Assembly (NCBI GenBank): GCA_030430565.1
Contig: JAUIKS010000046.1
Span: forward strand, 27,354-91,353
Direction: 5' to 3'
Source of the DNA: Polyangia bacterium
GTDB taxonomy: Bacteria; Myxococcota_A; Polyangia; Nannocystales; Nannocystaceae
Length of the DNA stretch: 64,000 nucleotides
The notes under the pieces are model-generated. The model saw only the letters and a list, made by a program, of their open reading frames with translations. It did no database searches and was not told where the DNA came from. Below, piece by piece: positions 47,194 through 54,979 of this stretch (position 1 is its first letter; every line of letters begins with the position of its first letter). The translations under genes and the position numbers were made by a program.

Positions 47194-47667
47194 CGGCGCC
47201 GGCGCGAGCGTGTAGACGAAGACCTCGAGGCGCGCGAGCTCGAGGTGCAGGCGCAGCAGCGACTCGACCTCGCGCCAGTCGCCGCCCGCGAGGCCGGCGC
47301 CGACGCGGGGCATGTGCACCGACATCCCGCGCGCGAGCGCGTACTCGTTGAGGCGCGAGAGGCACTGCGCCAGCGCCTCGTAGCGGATCGGCGCGTCCTT
47401 GCGGCCGCGGCGGTAGATCCCGCGCTGACCGATCATGTTGGCGACGCTGCAGCCGTCCTCGAGCTCGACGAACTGGACCTCGCCGAGCGCGAGGCCAGCC
47501 CCGCGGGAGCGCTCCAAGAACGCGCGCTTGGCCTCCGGCCAGCGCTTAGCGAGGGGCAGGACGAAGCCCCGACCCCAGCGGCCGATGTCGTTGCATACAT
47601 GCGCGATCACCCACGGCGCGGCGCGCTGCGGCGCGGTCGCGTCGCCCGTCAGATAGTGGAGGGCCAC
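47182..47667 (-). CDS. Macro-domain (ADP-ribose-binding/hydrolysing) protein
   Basis: A 161-residue single macro domain. The opening HYLTGDAT..........VIAHVCNDIGRWGRGFVLPL and the later VANMIGQRGI and MSVHMPRVGAGLAGGDW match macro domains of the TARG1/ALC-like group, which bind or remove ADP-ribose from proteins or nucleic acid. GTG at 47667 is the start. The last codons and the stop lie inside a repeat element. Together with the PARG-like protein at 22299 it is the second ADP-ribose enzyme in the window; no toxin partner is adjacent. Confidence 0.85.
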   Translation of the reverse strand: MALHYLTGDATAPQRAAPWVIAHVCNDIGRWGRGFVLPLAKRWPEAKRAFLERSRGAGLALGEVQFVELEDGCSVANMIGQRGIYRRGRKDAPIRYEALAQCLSRLNEYALARGMSVHMPRVGAGLAGGDWREVESLLRLHLELARLEVFVYTLAPAPARV

Positions 47668-47871
47668 GGTGAACCAACCTGTCTACTTGTTTATATTGCG
47701 ACGGCTTCAGAAACCCCGCCGGCAGGGCAACGGTAGCTGTTGGCGGGGGCGGTCGCCACGGCTTTGAACGCGCGCTCGCGCGGGCGCGCGCGGCCCGTCG
47801 CGGTCCGAGCCGGTCGCGTTGACGCGCGAGCGCCTTCGCGCGCGACGTGAACCTCCTGTAGGCTGGCGCGC

Positions 47872-49206
47872 GTGAGCGCCGGCGCCGAGGGAGGAGGTCT
47901 GAGCAAGAGCCTGGGGCCCGTGATGATCTGGGGCCTGGGCGTCGGCTACGTCATCTCGGGGGAGTACTTCGGCTGGAACCTCGGGCTCGCCGAGGGCGGG
48001 CCGTACGGGATGCTCGTCGCCACGCTGATCGTGTCGGCGATGTACCTGTGCTTCGTGCTGAGCTACGCCGAGCTCAGCTGCGCGATGCCGCGGGCGGGCG
48101 GCGCCTTCGTCTACGCCGATCGAGCGCTCGGGCCCGTCTGGGGCTTCGTCGCCGGGGTGGCGCAGCTCGTCGAGTTCCTGTTCGCGCCGCCGGCGATCGC
48201 GTTCGCGATCGGCGCGTACTTTCAAAATTTCGGGATCGGGGTCGCGCCCGAGTGGGTCGCGGTGATCGCCTTCGTCGTGTTCGTCGGCGTCAACATCCGC
48301 GGCGTGACCGTGTCCGCGATCTTTGAGCTGTGCGTGACGGTGCTCGCGGTGATCGAGCTGCTGATCTTCGCCGGCGTCACGCTGCCGCAGTTCTCGTGGG
48401 CGGCCTTCTCCAGCGATCCGCTGCCGAAGGGCTGGTCGGGGGTCCTGCCGGCGCTGCCCTTCGCGATCTGGTTCTATCTGGCGATCGAGGGGGTCGCGAA
48501 CGTCGCCGAGGAGGCGCGTGACCCCGCGCGCGACATCCCGCGGGCCTTCCTCGCGGCGATCGGCACGCTGATGTTCCTCGCGCTGCTGACCTTCTTCGCC
48601 TCGGTCGGCGTCGCGGGATGGGAGGCGGTCGTCGTGGATCCGGCGACCGGCGAGCCCAGCGACAGCCCGCTGCCGCTGGCGCTGTCACATGTGGTCGGCG
48701 ACTCGCACGCGCTGTTTCACCTGCTCGTGAGCGTCGGCCTGCTCGGCCTGATCGCCTCGTTCCACGGCATCATCCTCGTCGCGGGTCGGGCGGTCTACGA
48801 GTTCGGGCGCGTGGGCTACCTGCCGGCGGCGCTCGGGCGCACCTGGCCGCGGTTTCGCACGCCCGCGTCGGGTCTGCTGATGACCATGGTCGTGGGCTTC
48901 GTCGCGCTGGCGACCGGCAAGACCGGCGAGATCATCACGCTCGCGGTGTTCGGCGCGGTCACGCTCTACATCCTGTCGATGTGCTCGCTGTTCGTGCTGC
49001 GGCGGCGCGAGCCCGGGCTGGCGCGACCGTTTCGCGCGCCGGGTTATCCCGTTGTGCCAGCGCTGGCGCTGGCGCTCGCGCTGTTCTGCTTCGCGGCGTT
49101 GGTGTTCTACAACCCGGCGCTGTTCGGGGTGTACGCGCTGATCGTCGGGCTGAGCCTGGGCGGGTTTCTGTTGTTCGGTCCGAAGCGCGCGCGGCCGCCG
49201 GTGTAG
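47872..49206 (+). CDS. eat: Ethanolamine permease (APC superfamily)
   Basis: A 444-residue inner-membrane transporter with about 12 membrane helices. The start SKSLGPVMIWGLGVGYVISG, then EYFGWNLGLAEGGPYGMLVA, closely follows the ethanolamine permease family, as do SYAELSCAMPRAGGAFVYAD, RALGPVWGFVAG, AQLVEFLFAPPAIA and FHGIILVAGRAVYEFGRVGY. It imports ethanolamine as a carbon/nitrogen source. No ethanolamine ammonia-lyase genes are near. GTG start. Its 5' region (47668-47871) carries an AT-rich TGTCT-ACTT-GTTTA site resembling the palindrome family at 47677-47696. Confidence 0.9.
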   Translation: MSAGAEGGGLSKSLGPVMIWGLGVGYVISGEYFGWNLGLAEGGPYGMLVATLIVSAMYLCFVLSYAELSCAMPRAGGAFVYADRALGPVWGFVAGVAQLVEFLFAPPAIAFAIGAYFQNFGIGVAPEWVAVIAFVVFVGVNIRGVTVSAIFELCVTVLAVIELLIFAGVTLPQFSWAAFSSDPLPKGWSGVLPALPFAIWFYLAIEGVANVAEEARDPARDIPRAFLAAIGTLMFLALLTFFASVGVAGWEAVVVDPATGEPSDSPLPLALSHVVGDSHALFHLLVSVGLLGLIASFHGIILVAGRAVYEFGRVGYLPAALGRTWPRFRTPASGLLMTMVVGFVALATGKTGEIITLAVFGAVTLYILSMCSLFVLRRREPGLARPFRAPGYPVVPALALALALFCFAALVFYNPALFGVYALIVGLSLGGFLLFGPKRARPPV

Positions 49207-49286
49207 GAAAAGCTCCGCCCCGGCTCGCGGGGGCGAGGCCGGGGCGGGATAGAGGGAACGGCCGATGTTTCGGTCCGTTTTTCGAT

Positions 49287-49445
49287 CTATAAGGCGCGCC
49301 GACGGGGGGAGCGGCGCGGGTTGAACGCCTGGCGGAGCTGACGGTTCAGCGCCCGGCCGAGGCGGCGGTCGCGGAGCTCGCCGACGATGACGAGCAGGCT
49401 GAGGAGGAGCGTGAATACGAAGGCGATAGCGGTGAGGGTGGTCAT
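49287..49445 (-). CDS. Small single-pass membrane protein (52 aa), paralogue of the next gene
   Basis: Encodes MTTLTAIAFVFTLLLSLLVI then VGELRDRRLGRALNRQLRQA and FNPRRSPRRRAL. One hydrophobic helix (about 5-22) is followed by a basic, Arg-rich cytoplasmic tail. It is 61% or more identical to the 50-residue product of 49527-49679, with the same start MTTL and the same core GE.RDRRLGRALNRQL.QAFNPR. Two independent copies keeping the frame and the protein rather than the DNA argue for real genes. Function unknown; it may help anchor or regulate a membrane complex. Confidence 0.65.
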   Translation of the reverse strand: MTTLTAIAFVFTLLLSLLVIVGELRDRRLGRALNRQLRQAFNPRRSPRRRAL

Positions 49446-49526
49446 GACAGTACCGGGGGTGAGAGTGAACGTGCGTGGGGTGGAGCGCGCTCGCGCCCGG
49501 TTCGACTCGCCCGGCGAAACGGCGGG

Positions 49527-49679
49527 CTAGCGGCGGGCGGGGACGAGGCGCGGGTTGAACGCCTGCCAGAGCTGGCGGTTCAGCGCGCGACCGAGACGAC
49601 GGTCGCGGACCTCGCCGATGACGACGAGCAGGCTGATGAAGAGCGTGAGGGTGAAGGCGACGATGGCGAGGGTGGTCAT
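49527..49679 (-). CDS. Small single-pass membrane protein (50 aa), tandem paralogue
   Basis: Encodes MTTLAIVAFTLTLFISLLVV then IGEVRDRRLGRALNRQLWQA and FNPRLVPARR. It is a tandem duplicate of the gene at 49287-49445, separated by 81 bp, on the same strand. A Shine-Dalgarno (GGAG) precedes the ATG at 49679 at good distance. Differences cluster in the helix with conservative hydrophobic changes, while the tail GE-RDRRLGRALNRQL-QAFNPR is kept. Function unknown. The 250 bp upstream (49680-49929) shows no other gene. Confidence 0.68.
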   Translation of the reverse strand: MTTLAIVAFTLTLFISLLVVIGEVRDRRLGRALNRQLWQAFNPRLVPARR

Positions 49680-49929
49680 GGGGGGAATCTCCGGGGGACG
49701 CCCGGCGATGTTGCGAGTTCCGTGCCAACACGATCTTGAGTGGATTGGGACGCTTGGAGATCAGGAACGGTTGTTTTTGGCGTCTTAGCGTCGCTGGCCC
49801 CTGGCCACTCGAGTTGCGTCAACTGCAGCGACCCTGTCCAGTACGCGGAGGTCGCCGAGAAACGGCGATTTCATGACCTCCCCGCCGCGTCAGGCCAGCG
49901 GGGTTCACGTGGTAGCGTGCGTCGGCGCT

Positions 49930-51786
49930 ATGCCCGAAGAGCAGGATCCCAGCGTCAACAAGGGCGATGAAGAGCACGCTGAGCCCGAGCGGATTCGCTC
50001 GTGGGCGCGCCTGCGCCGGCTGTTCTCCTACGCGCGCCCGTACTCGCTACGGCTGGTGATCGCGATCATCTGCTTGGTCGGCGCCAGCGGCCTCGGCCTG
50101 GTCTACCCGTACTTCTTTGGCGAGCTGGCGAACTCCGCGTTCGCGGGCGCGTCGATGAGCGACGCGGAGGTCGAGGCCGCCCGCGCGACGCTGTCCAGCA
50201 GCACGGTGATCTTGATCGCGGTGTTCATCGGGCAGGCGGTGTTCGTGTTCTTCCGCCACTACCTGATGACCTGGCTCGGCGAGCGCGTGGTCGCGGATCT
50301 GCGCGTCGAGCTGTACCGCCATCTCTCGCGGATGTCGCAGTCGTACTTCCACTCGACGCGCACCGGCGAGCTGCTGTCGCGGCTGGGCGACGACGTGACG
50401 CGCCTGCAGGACACGGTCGGGCAGGACCTCAGCATGGCGCTGCGAAACCTGCTGACGCTGGTCGGCGGCGTCATCATCCTGTTGATCACCAACACCAAGC
50501 TGACGCTGACGATGCTCGCGGTGGTGCCCGCGCTCGTCATCGTGGCGGGGATCTGGAGCCGGATCATCCGTCGGCTCAGCCGCGAGGCCCAGGACGCGCT
50601 CGCCAAGGCGAACGGCGAGCTGCAGGAGGGCCTCTCGGCGATCGAGACCGTCCAGGCGTTCACGCGCGAGGAGCACGAGGTCGGCCGCTACCGCGGCGCG
50701 ATCGAGCAGACCTTCGGGTTGTTCATCTCGCGCGCTCTGGCGCGGAGCTGGTTCTCGGCGGTGATCTCGTTCTTGTTCTTCTCGGCGATCGCGGGGATCT
50801 TCTGGCTCGGCGGCTCGATGGTGCTCGACAAGACGATCACCGTCGGCGAGTTCACCTCGTTCATCTTCTACACGATGATGGTCGCGGCCGCGGTCGGGAC
50901 GTTCGGCGAGCTGTTCAGCAGCCTGCAGTCGACCTTCGGCGCGACCACGCGGATCTTCGAGATCCTCGACAGCGTCCCCGACATCCGCGATCCGGAGCGC
51001 CCGGTGAAGGACCCGACGCTGCGCGGCGAGATCGTGTTTCGCGACGTGACCTTCGCCTACGCCGATCGCGACGTGAACGTGGTCGAGGGCATCAACCTGC
51101 ACATCAAGCAAGGTGAGATCTGCGCGCTGGTCGGGCCGAGCGGATCGGGCAAGACCACGCTCGGGCGCCTGCTGCTGCGCTTCTGGGACCCGGCGCAGGG
51201 GGTCATCGAGCTCGACGGCCACGACCTGCGCGCGCTCGCGCTGCACGACCTGCGCGGCGCCATGGCGCTCGTCTCGCAGGACCCCGTGCTGTTCAGCGGC
51301 TCGATCCGAGAGAACATCCGCTACGGCCGCCTCGACGCGAGCGACGCGGAGGTCGAGGCGGCGGCGCGGGCGGCGAACGCCGACGGCTTCATCCGCGCGT
51401 TCCCGAGCGGCTACGAGACCATCGTCGGCGAGCGCGGGGTCAAGCTCAGCGGCGGGCAGCGGCAGCGCGTCTCGATCGCGCGCGCGATCCTGCGGGACCC
51501 GAGGATCCTGGTGCTCGACGAGGCGACCTCGGCGCTCGACAGCGAGAGCGAGCACCTCGTGCAAGAGGCGCTCGACGCCCTGCAGCACGGGCGGACGACC
51601 GTCGTCATCGCCCACCGCCTGAGCACGATCCGCGACGCGCACCGCATCGTCGTGCTCGACGGCGGCCGGATCGTAGAGACAGGTCGTCACGAGCAGCTGA
51701 TGGCCCAGCACGGCGTCTACGCGCGCCTCGTCGCGCGGCAGGCGGCGCTCGTCGACGCCGAACTCGACGCCGAGCTCGCGTCGTGA
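49930..51786 (+). CDS. ABC exporter (fused membrane and ATPase domains, MsbA/ABCB type)
   Basis: A 618-residue half-transporter that works as a homodimer. Six membrane helices lie at about 28-320. The nucleotide-binding domain (about 365-600) has Walker A GPSGSGKT (402-409), signature LSGGQRQR (506-513), Walker B ILVLDE with Glu531, and the switch His in IAHRLST. Such exporters move lipids, drugs or peptides; the cargo is unknown. ATG at 49930 is chosen over an ATG at 49873 because homology starts near it (RLRRLFSYARPYSLRL). The neighbours are kinases, with no shared operon evident. Confidence 0.93.
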   Translation: MPEEQDPSVNKGDEEHAEPERIRSWARLRRLFSYARPYSLRLVIAIICLVGASGLGLVYPYFFGELANSAFAGASMSDAEVEAARATLSSSTVILIAVFIGQAVFVFFRHYLMTWLGERVVADLRVELYRHLSRMSQSYFHSTRTGELLSRLGDDVTRLQDTVGQDLSMALRNLLTLVGGVIILLITNTKLTLTMLAVVPALVIVAGIWSRIIRRLSREAQDALAKANGELQEGLSAIETVQAFTREEHEVGRYRGAIEQTFGLFISRALARSWFSAVISFLFFSAIAGIFWLGGSMVLDKTITVGEFTSFIFYTMMVAAAVGTFGELFSSLQSTFGATTRIFEILDSVPDIRDPERPVKDPTLRGEIVFRDVTFAYADRDVNVVEGINLHIKQGEICALVGPSGSGKTTLGRLLLRFWDPAQGVIELDGHDLRALALHDLRGAMALVSQDPVLFSGSIRENIRYGRLDASDAEVEAAARAANADGFIRAFPSGYETIVGERGVKLSGGQRQRVSIARAILRDPRILVLDEATSALDSESEHLVQEALDALQHGRTTVVIAHRLSTIRDAHRIVVLDGGRIVETGRHEQLMAQHGVYARLVARQAALVDAELDAELAS

Positions 51787-51930
51787 CGCTCGCGCGCGTG
51801 TGAGCGCGCCTCGGGCGGCGTGGCGCTCGCGGCAGCGCGCTCGTCCAAACATGCCTCAAGCGTCAGCTCGAGCTGCCGGCGCTCTCGCCTCGCTTTCCGC
51901 GTATACTCGACCGTCGGGGTCGGCGGATGA

Positions 51931-53730
51931 ATGGGTGGACGAGCGGCGCGCGAGAAGTTTTTTGAGCTGAGCGCCGAGCCGCTCTGCGTCGCGCGGGCGG
52001 ACGGGGCGCTGCTCGAGGTCAACGCGGCGTGGACGGCCGCGCTGGGCTGGCGCGAGGATGAGCTCCGGATCGGCGCGGTCTCGCTGCGCTCGCTCGCGCA
52101 CCCCGAGGATCGTGAGGAGATGACCCGCGCGCTCGAGCAGCTCACGCTCGGCGCGAGCTCGATCCGCCTCCGCAGCCGCTGGCGGATCCGCGGCGGCGGG
52201 TACCGCTGGATCGACTGGAGCTGCCGCTACGAGCCCGAGGAGCGGCTGCTGTACGGCTGCGCGCGTGATGTCACCGAGCAGCGGCGCGTCGAGCAGGACA
52301 TGGAGAAGCTGTTCACGCTCTCGGTCGACATGCTCTGCGTCGCCAACGTCGAGGGCTACTTCGAGCGGGTCAACCCGGCCTTCGCGGCGACCCTCGGCTG
52401 GTCCGAGGCGGAGCTGCTGACGAAGCCCTTCGTCGAGTTCGTGCACCCCGAGGATCGCGGCGCGACGCGCGTCGAGACGGCGCGGCTGGCCTCGGGCCAG
52501 CAGACCCTGAACTTCGAGAACCGCTACAAGACTGCAGGCGGCGAGTGGCGCTGGATGCAGTGGCGCTCGAAGCAGGATCCGGAGACCGGTCGGTTCTTCG
52601 CGATCGCGCGCGACGTCACGTCGGCGAAGAAGACCGCCGCGGCGCTGCGCGAGGCGATGCGCGCGGCCGAGGAGGCCTCGGCGCTGGCGAACGCGGCCAA
52701 CCACGAGAAGACCGCGTTCCTCGCGAGCATGAGCCATGAGCTGCGCACGCCGCTCAACGCGATCATCGGTTACGCCGAGATGATCGCCGAGAGCGAGCCG
52801 ATGTCGGCGCGCGGGCGCGAGAGCCTCGAGATCGTTCACTCGAGCGGGCACCACCTGCTGATGCTGATCAGCGACCTGCTCGACATCTCGAAGATCGAGT
52901 CCGGCAAGCTGGCGATCCGCGACGAGCCCTTCGATCTGCACCGCATGCTCCGGATGATCGGCTCGGTCTTCGAACGCCACGCGCGCGAGCAGCGGCTGGC
53001 GTTTCGCTACGAGGAGAAGACCTTGCTCCCGAGCCAGGTCACGGGTGACGAGACGCGCCTGCGGCAGGTGCTCATCAACCTGCTCTCGAACGCGATCAAG
53101 TACACCACGCGCGGCAGCGTCGCGCTGCGGGTCGCGTACCTGAACGGCGCGCTGCGCTTCGAGGTCGAGGACACCGGCGACGGCATCCCGCCTGAGATGC
53201 ACGAGAAGATCTTCTTGCCCTTCGAGCAGCTCGCCAAGCACGCCGCGTCGGCGGTCGAGGGGACGGGGCTCGGCCTCGCGATCAGCCGTCACATCGTGCG
53301 CAAGCTCGGCGGGGACATCCACGTCGAGAGCGCGGTCGGTCGCGGGAGCGTGTTCTGGTTCGAATACCCCGTCGAGGTCGTCGGCGAGCGCGACCCCGAG
53401 TCGCCATCGACCGTACCGCGCGTCACCGTCGTCGCCCCCGAGAAGCGCGAGCTGACGCCGCCGGTCGGGCTGAGGGTGGAGCTGACGTCCGCGATAAAGC
53501 GGGCCATCTACGAGGCCGCGTTGATCGGCGATATTCGCGAGATCCGCAGCCTGCTCGATGACGTCGGCATCGACCATCGCACCGCGAAGCTGCTCGACCC
53601 GAGCTCGCTCGAGGCCGCGCTGTACGGGCTCGTCACGCGGTACCGCAGCCGCGAGATTCGCGAGCTGCTCGCCGCGAGCGTCGAGCCAGCGCGCGCGGCC
53701 GAGGCCCGCGCGGAGGAGAGCGCAGAGTGA
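51931..53730 (+). CDS. PAS-PAS sensor histidine kinase
   Basis: A 599-residue cytosolic kinase. PAS 1 covers about 8-115 (FFELSAEPLCVARADGALLE, YGCARDVTEQRRVE) and PAS 2 about 128-240 (LSVDMLCVANVEGYFERVNP, FAIARDVTSAKKTA). HisKA has His269 (FLASMSHELRTPLNAIIGYA), and HATPase shows NLLSNAIKYT, DTGDGIP, GTGLGLAISR. After the ATPase, a C-terminal stretch of about 110 residues (about 490-599, with IYEAALIGDIREIRSLLDDV) has no clear family and resembles a small helical regulatory domain. The stop overlaps the next gene's GTG start (GTGA), so it works with the receiver-kinase. Confidence 0.93.
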   Translation: MGGRAAREKFFELSAEPLCVARADGALLEVNAAWTAALGWREDELRIGAVSLRSLAHPEDREEMTRALEQLTLGASSIRLRSRWRIRGGGYRWIDWSCRYEPEERLLYGCARDVTEQRRVEQDMEKLFTLSVDMLCVANVEGYFERVNPAFAATLGWSEAELLTKPFVEFVHPEDRGATRVETARLASGQQTLNFENRYKTAGGEWRWMQWRSKQDPETGRFFAIARDVTSAKKTAAALREAMRAAEEASALANAANHEKTAFLASMSHELRTPLNAIIGYAEMIAESEPMSARGRESLEIVHSSGHHLLMLISDLLDISKIESGKLAIRDEPFDLHRMLRMIGSVFERHAREQRLAFRYEEKTLLPSQVTGDETRLRQVLINLLSNAIKYTTRGSVALRVAYLNGALRFEVEDTGDGIPPEMHEKIFLPFEQLAKHAASAVEGTGLGLAISRHIVRKLGGDIHVESAVGRGSVFWFEYPVEVVGERDPESPSTVPRVTVVAPEKRELTPPVGLRVELTSAIKRAIYEAALIGDIREIRSLLDDVGIDHRTAKLLDPSSLEAALYGLVTRYRSREIRELLAASVEPARAAEARAEESAE

Positions 53731-54872
53731 GCGAAGGAGCGAGCGAAGGAGGGCGCGAAGGAGCGCGCGGCGGCGTGGGCGACGAGCGGCCGAGCGCGAC
53801 GGTCCTGCTCGTCGACGACACGCCCGAGAACATCGGGCTGCTGCTCGACGAGCTCGAGCGCGTCGGCTATCGCGTGCTCGTCGCGCTCGACGGCGTCGAG
53901 GCCCTCGAGGTCGCCGCGCGCGCGGAGCCGGAGCTGATCCTGCTCGACGTGATGATGCCGGGGATCGACGGCTACGAGACCTGCCTGCGGCTCAAGGCGG
54001 CGGAGGCGACGCGCGACATCCCCGTGATCTTCATGACGGCGCTCGCGGACCCCGACGCCCGGTTGCGCGGCTTCGCCGTCGGCGGCGTCGACTACATCAC
54101 GAAGCCGTTTAACCGCCAAGAGGTCCGCCTGCGCGTCCGCACCCACATCGCGCTGCGCCACGCGCAGCGGGCCGTCGCGCATCGCGGCCGTGAGCTCGAG
54201 CAGCGCGCGCGCGACGTCGAGACGCTCGCGCGGATGGTCTCCCACGAGCTCCGCAACCCGCTCTCCACCCTGACTGGCGGGCTCGAGACGATCGAGGAGC
54301 AGCTGAGCTGCGAGGAGCTCGACGAGATCCGGGAGATGCTCCCGTGGCTGCGCGAGGTCGCGGGCCAGATGACCGACGCGATCGGGGTCGCGCTGCTCTT
54401 GCTCGAGGTGTCTCGAGGGTCACCAGAGACCGTCACCGTCGACACCGGCTACATCCTGCAGCACGCGCTCGAGGAGCTCGAGCGCGAGGTCTCGCGGCGG
54501 GGCGCGACGATCGAGCTCCCCGGCGGGCTGCCGCGGGTCCGCGGCCGCGGGACGTGGCTGATCGAGGTGTGGACGCGCGTGCTCGATAACGCGATCCGCT
54601 ACGGCGGGGACCCGCCCCAGGTGCGCGTCGAAATTGAGCGCGACGGCGGGCTGCTGCGCTTCGTCGTGCTCGACAACGGCCCCGGGCTCGACGACGACCA
54701 GCGCGCGCGGGCCTTCGACGAGTTCACCCGCTTTCACCCCGACCGCGCCCGCGGCAACGGGCTCGGGCTCGCGCTCGTTCGGCGGATCATCCGCTGCCTC
54801 GGCGGGGAGGTCGGCGCCGCGCCCCGGCCCGGCGGCGGCCTCGCGGTGTGGTTCACGCTGCCGCCGGCGTAG
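53727..54872 (+). CDS. Receiver-histidine kinase hybrid (REC-HisKA-HATPase)
   Basis: A 381-residue protein. The receiver (about 23-138) has the acidic pair VLLVDDTPENI, phospho-acceptor Asp74 (ILLDVMMPGIDGYE) and Lys126 (ITKPF), so it is intact. HisKA follows with His173 (MVSHELRNPLSTLTGG), and HATPase shows RVLDNAIRYG, DNGPGLDDD and GNGLGLALVR. The order REC then kinase suggests that the upstream PAS kinase phosphorylates the receiver, which then controls this kinase, a relay typical of myxobacteria. GTG start, translationally coupled to the upstream gene. The TAG stop begins a REP-like hairpin repeat. Confidence 0.92.
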   Translation: MSEGASEGGREGARGGVGDERPSATVLLVDDTPENIGLLLDELERVGYRVLVALDGVEALEVAARAEPELILLDVMMPGIDGYETCLRLKAAEATRDIPVIFMTALADPDARLRGFAVGGVDYITKPFNRQEVRLRVRTHIALRHAQRAVAHRGRELEQRARDVETLARMVSHELRNPLSTLTGGLETIEEQLSCEELDEIREMLPWLREVAGQMTDAIGVALLLLEVSRGSPETVTVDTGYILQHALEELEREVSRRGATIELPGGLPRVRGRGTWLIEVWTRVLDNAIRYGGDPPQVRVEIERDGGLLRFVVLDNGPGLDDDQRARAFDEFTRFHPDRARGNGLGLALVRRIIRCLGGEVGAAPRPGGGLAVWFTLPPA

Positions 54873-54932
54873 GAGCGCGTCTGAGTACTCCGCGCGGCGT
54901 CAGGTGCCGTCAGGAGTGTCGCTCCTACGCCG
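54865..54932. repeat. REP/MITE-like element, complete small copy, hairpin-forming
   Basis: The ends GGCGTAGGAGCG (54866-54877) and CGCTCCTACGCC (54920-54931) are perfect 12-bp inverted repeats, extended by one more C-G pair. Inside is GCGTCTGAGTACTCCGCGCG then GCGTCAGGTGCCGTCAGGAG. The TAG in the left arm is the stop codon of the receiver-kinase. As RNA it would form a stable hairpin right at the stop and may end transcription before glyQS. Related copies are at 1569 and 47031-47193. Confidence 0.7.
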
Positions 54933-54979
54933 CCGCGGCATGTCGCGCCGCCCTGCGCCACGTGCTACACATCGCGGCC

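Noticed and set aside
47182..47667. Macro-domain protein as DarG of a DarTG toxin-antitoxin pair
   Set aside because: It is only one short macro domain and there is no DarT-like gene on either side; the neighbours are an acyltransferase and a permease.
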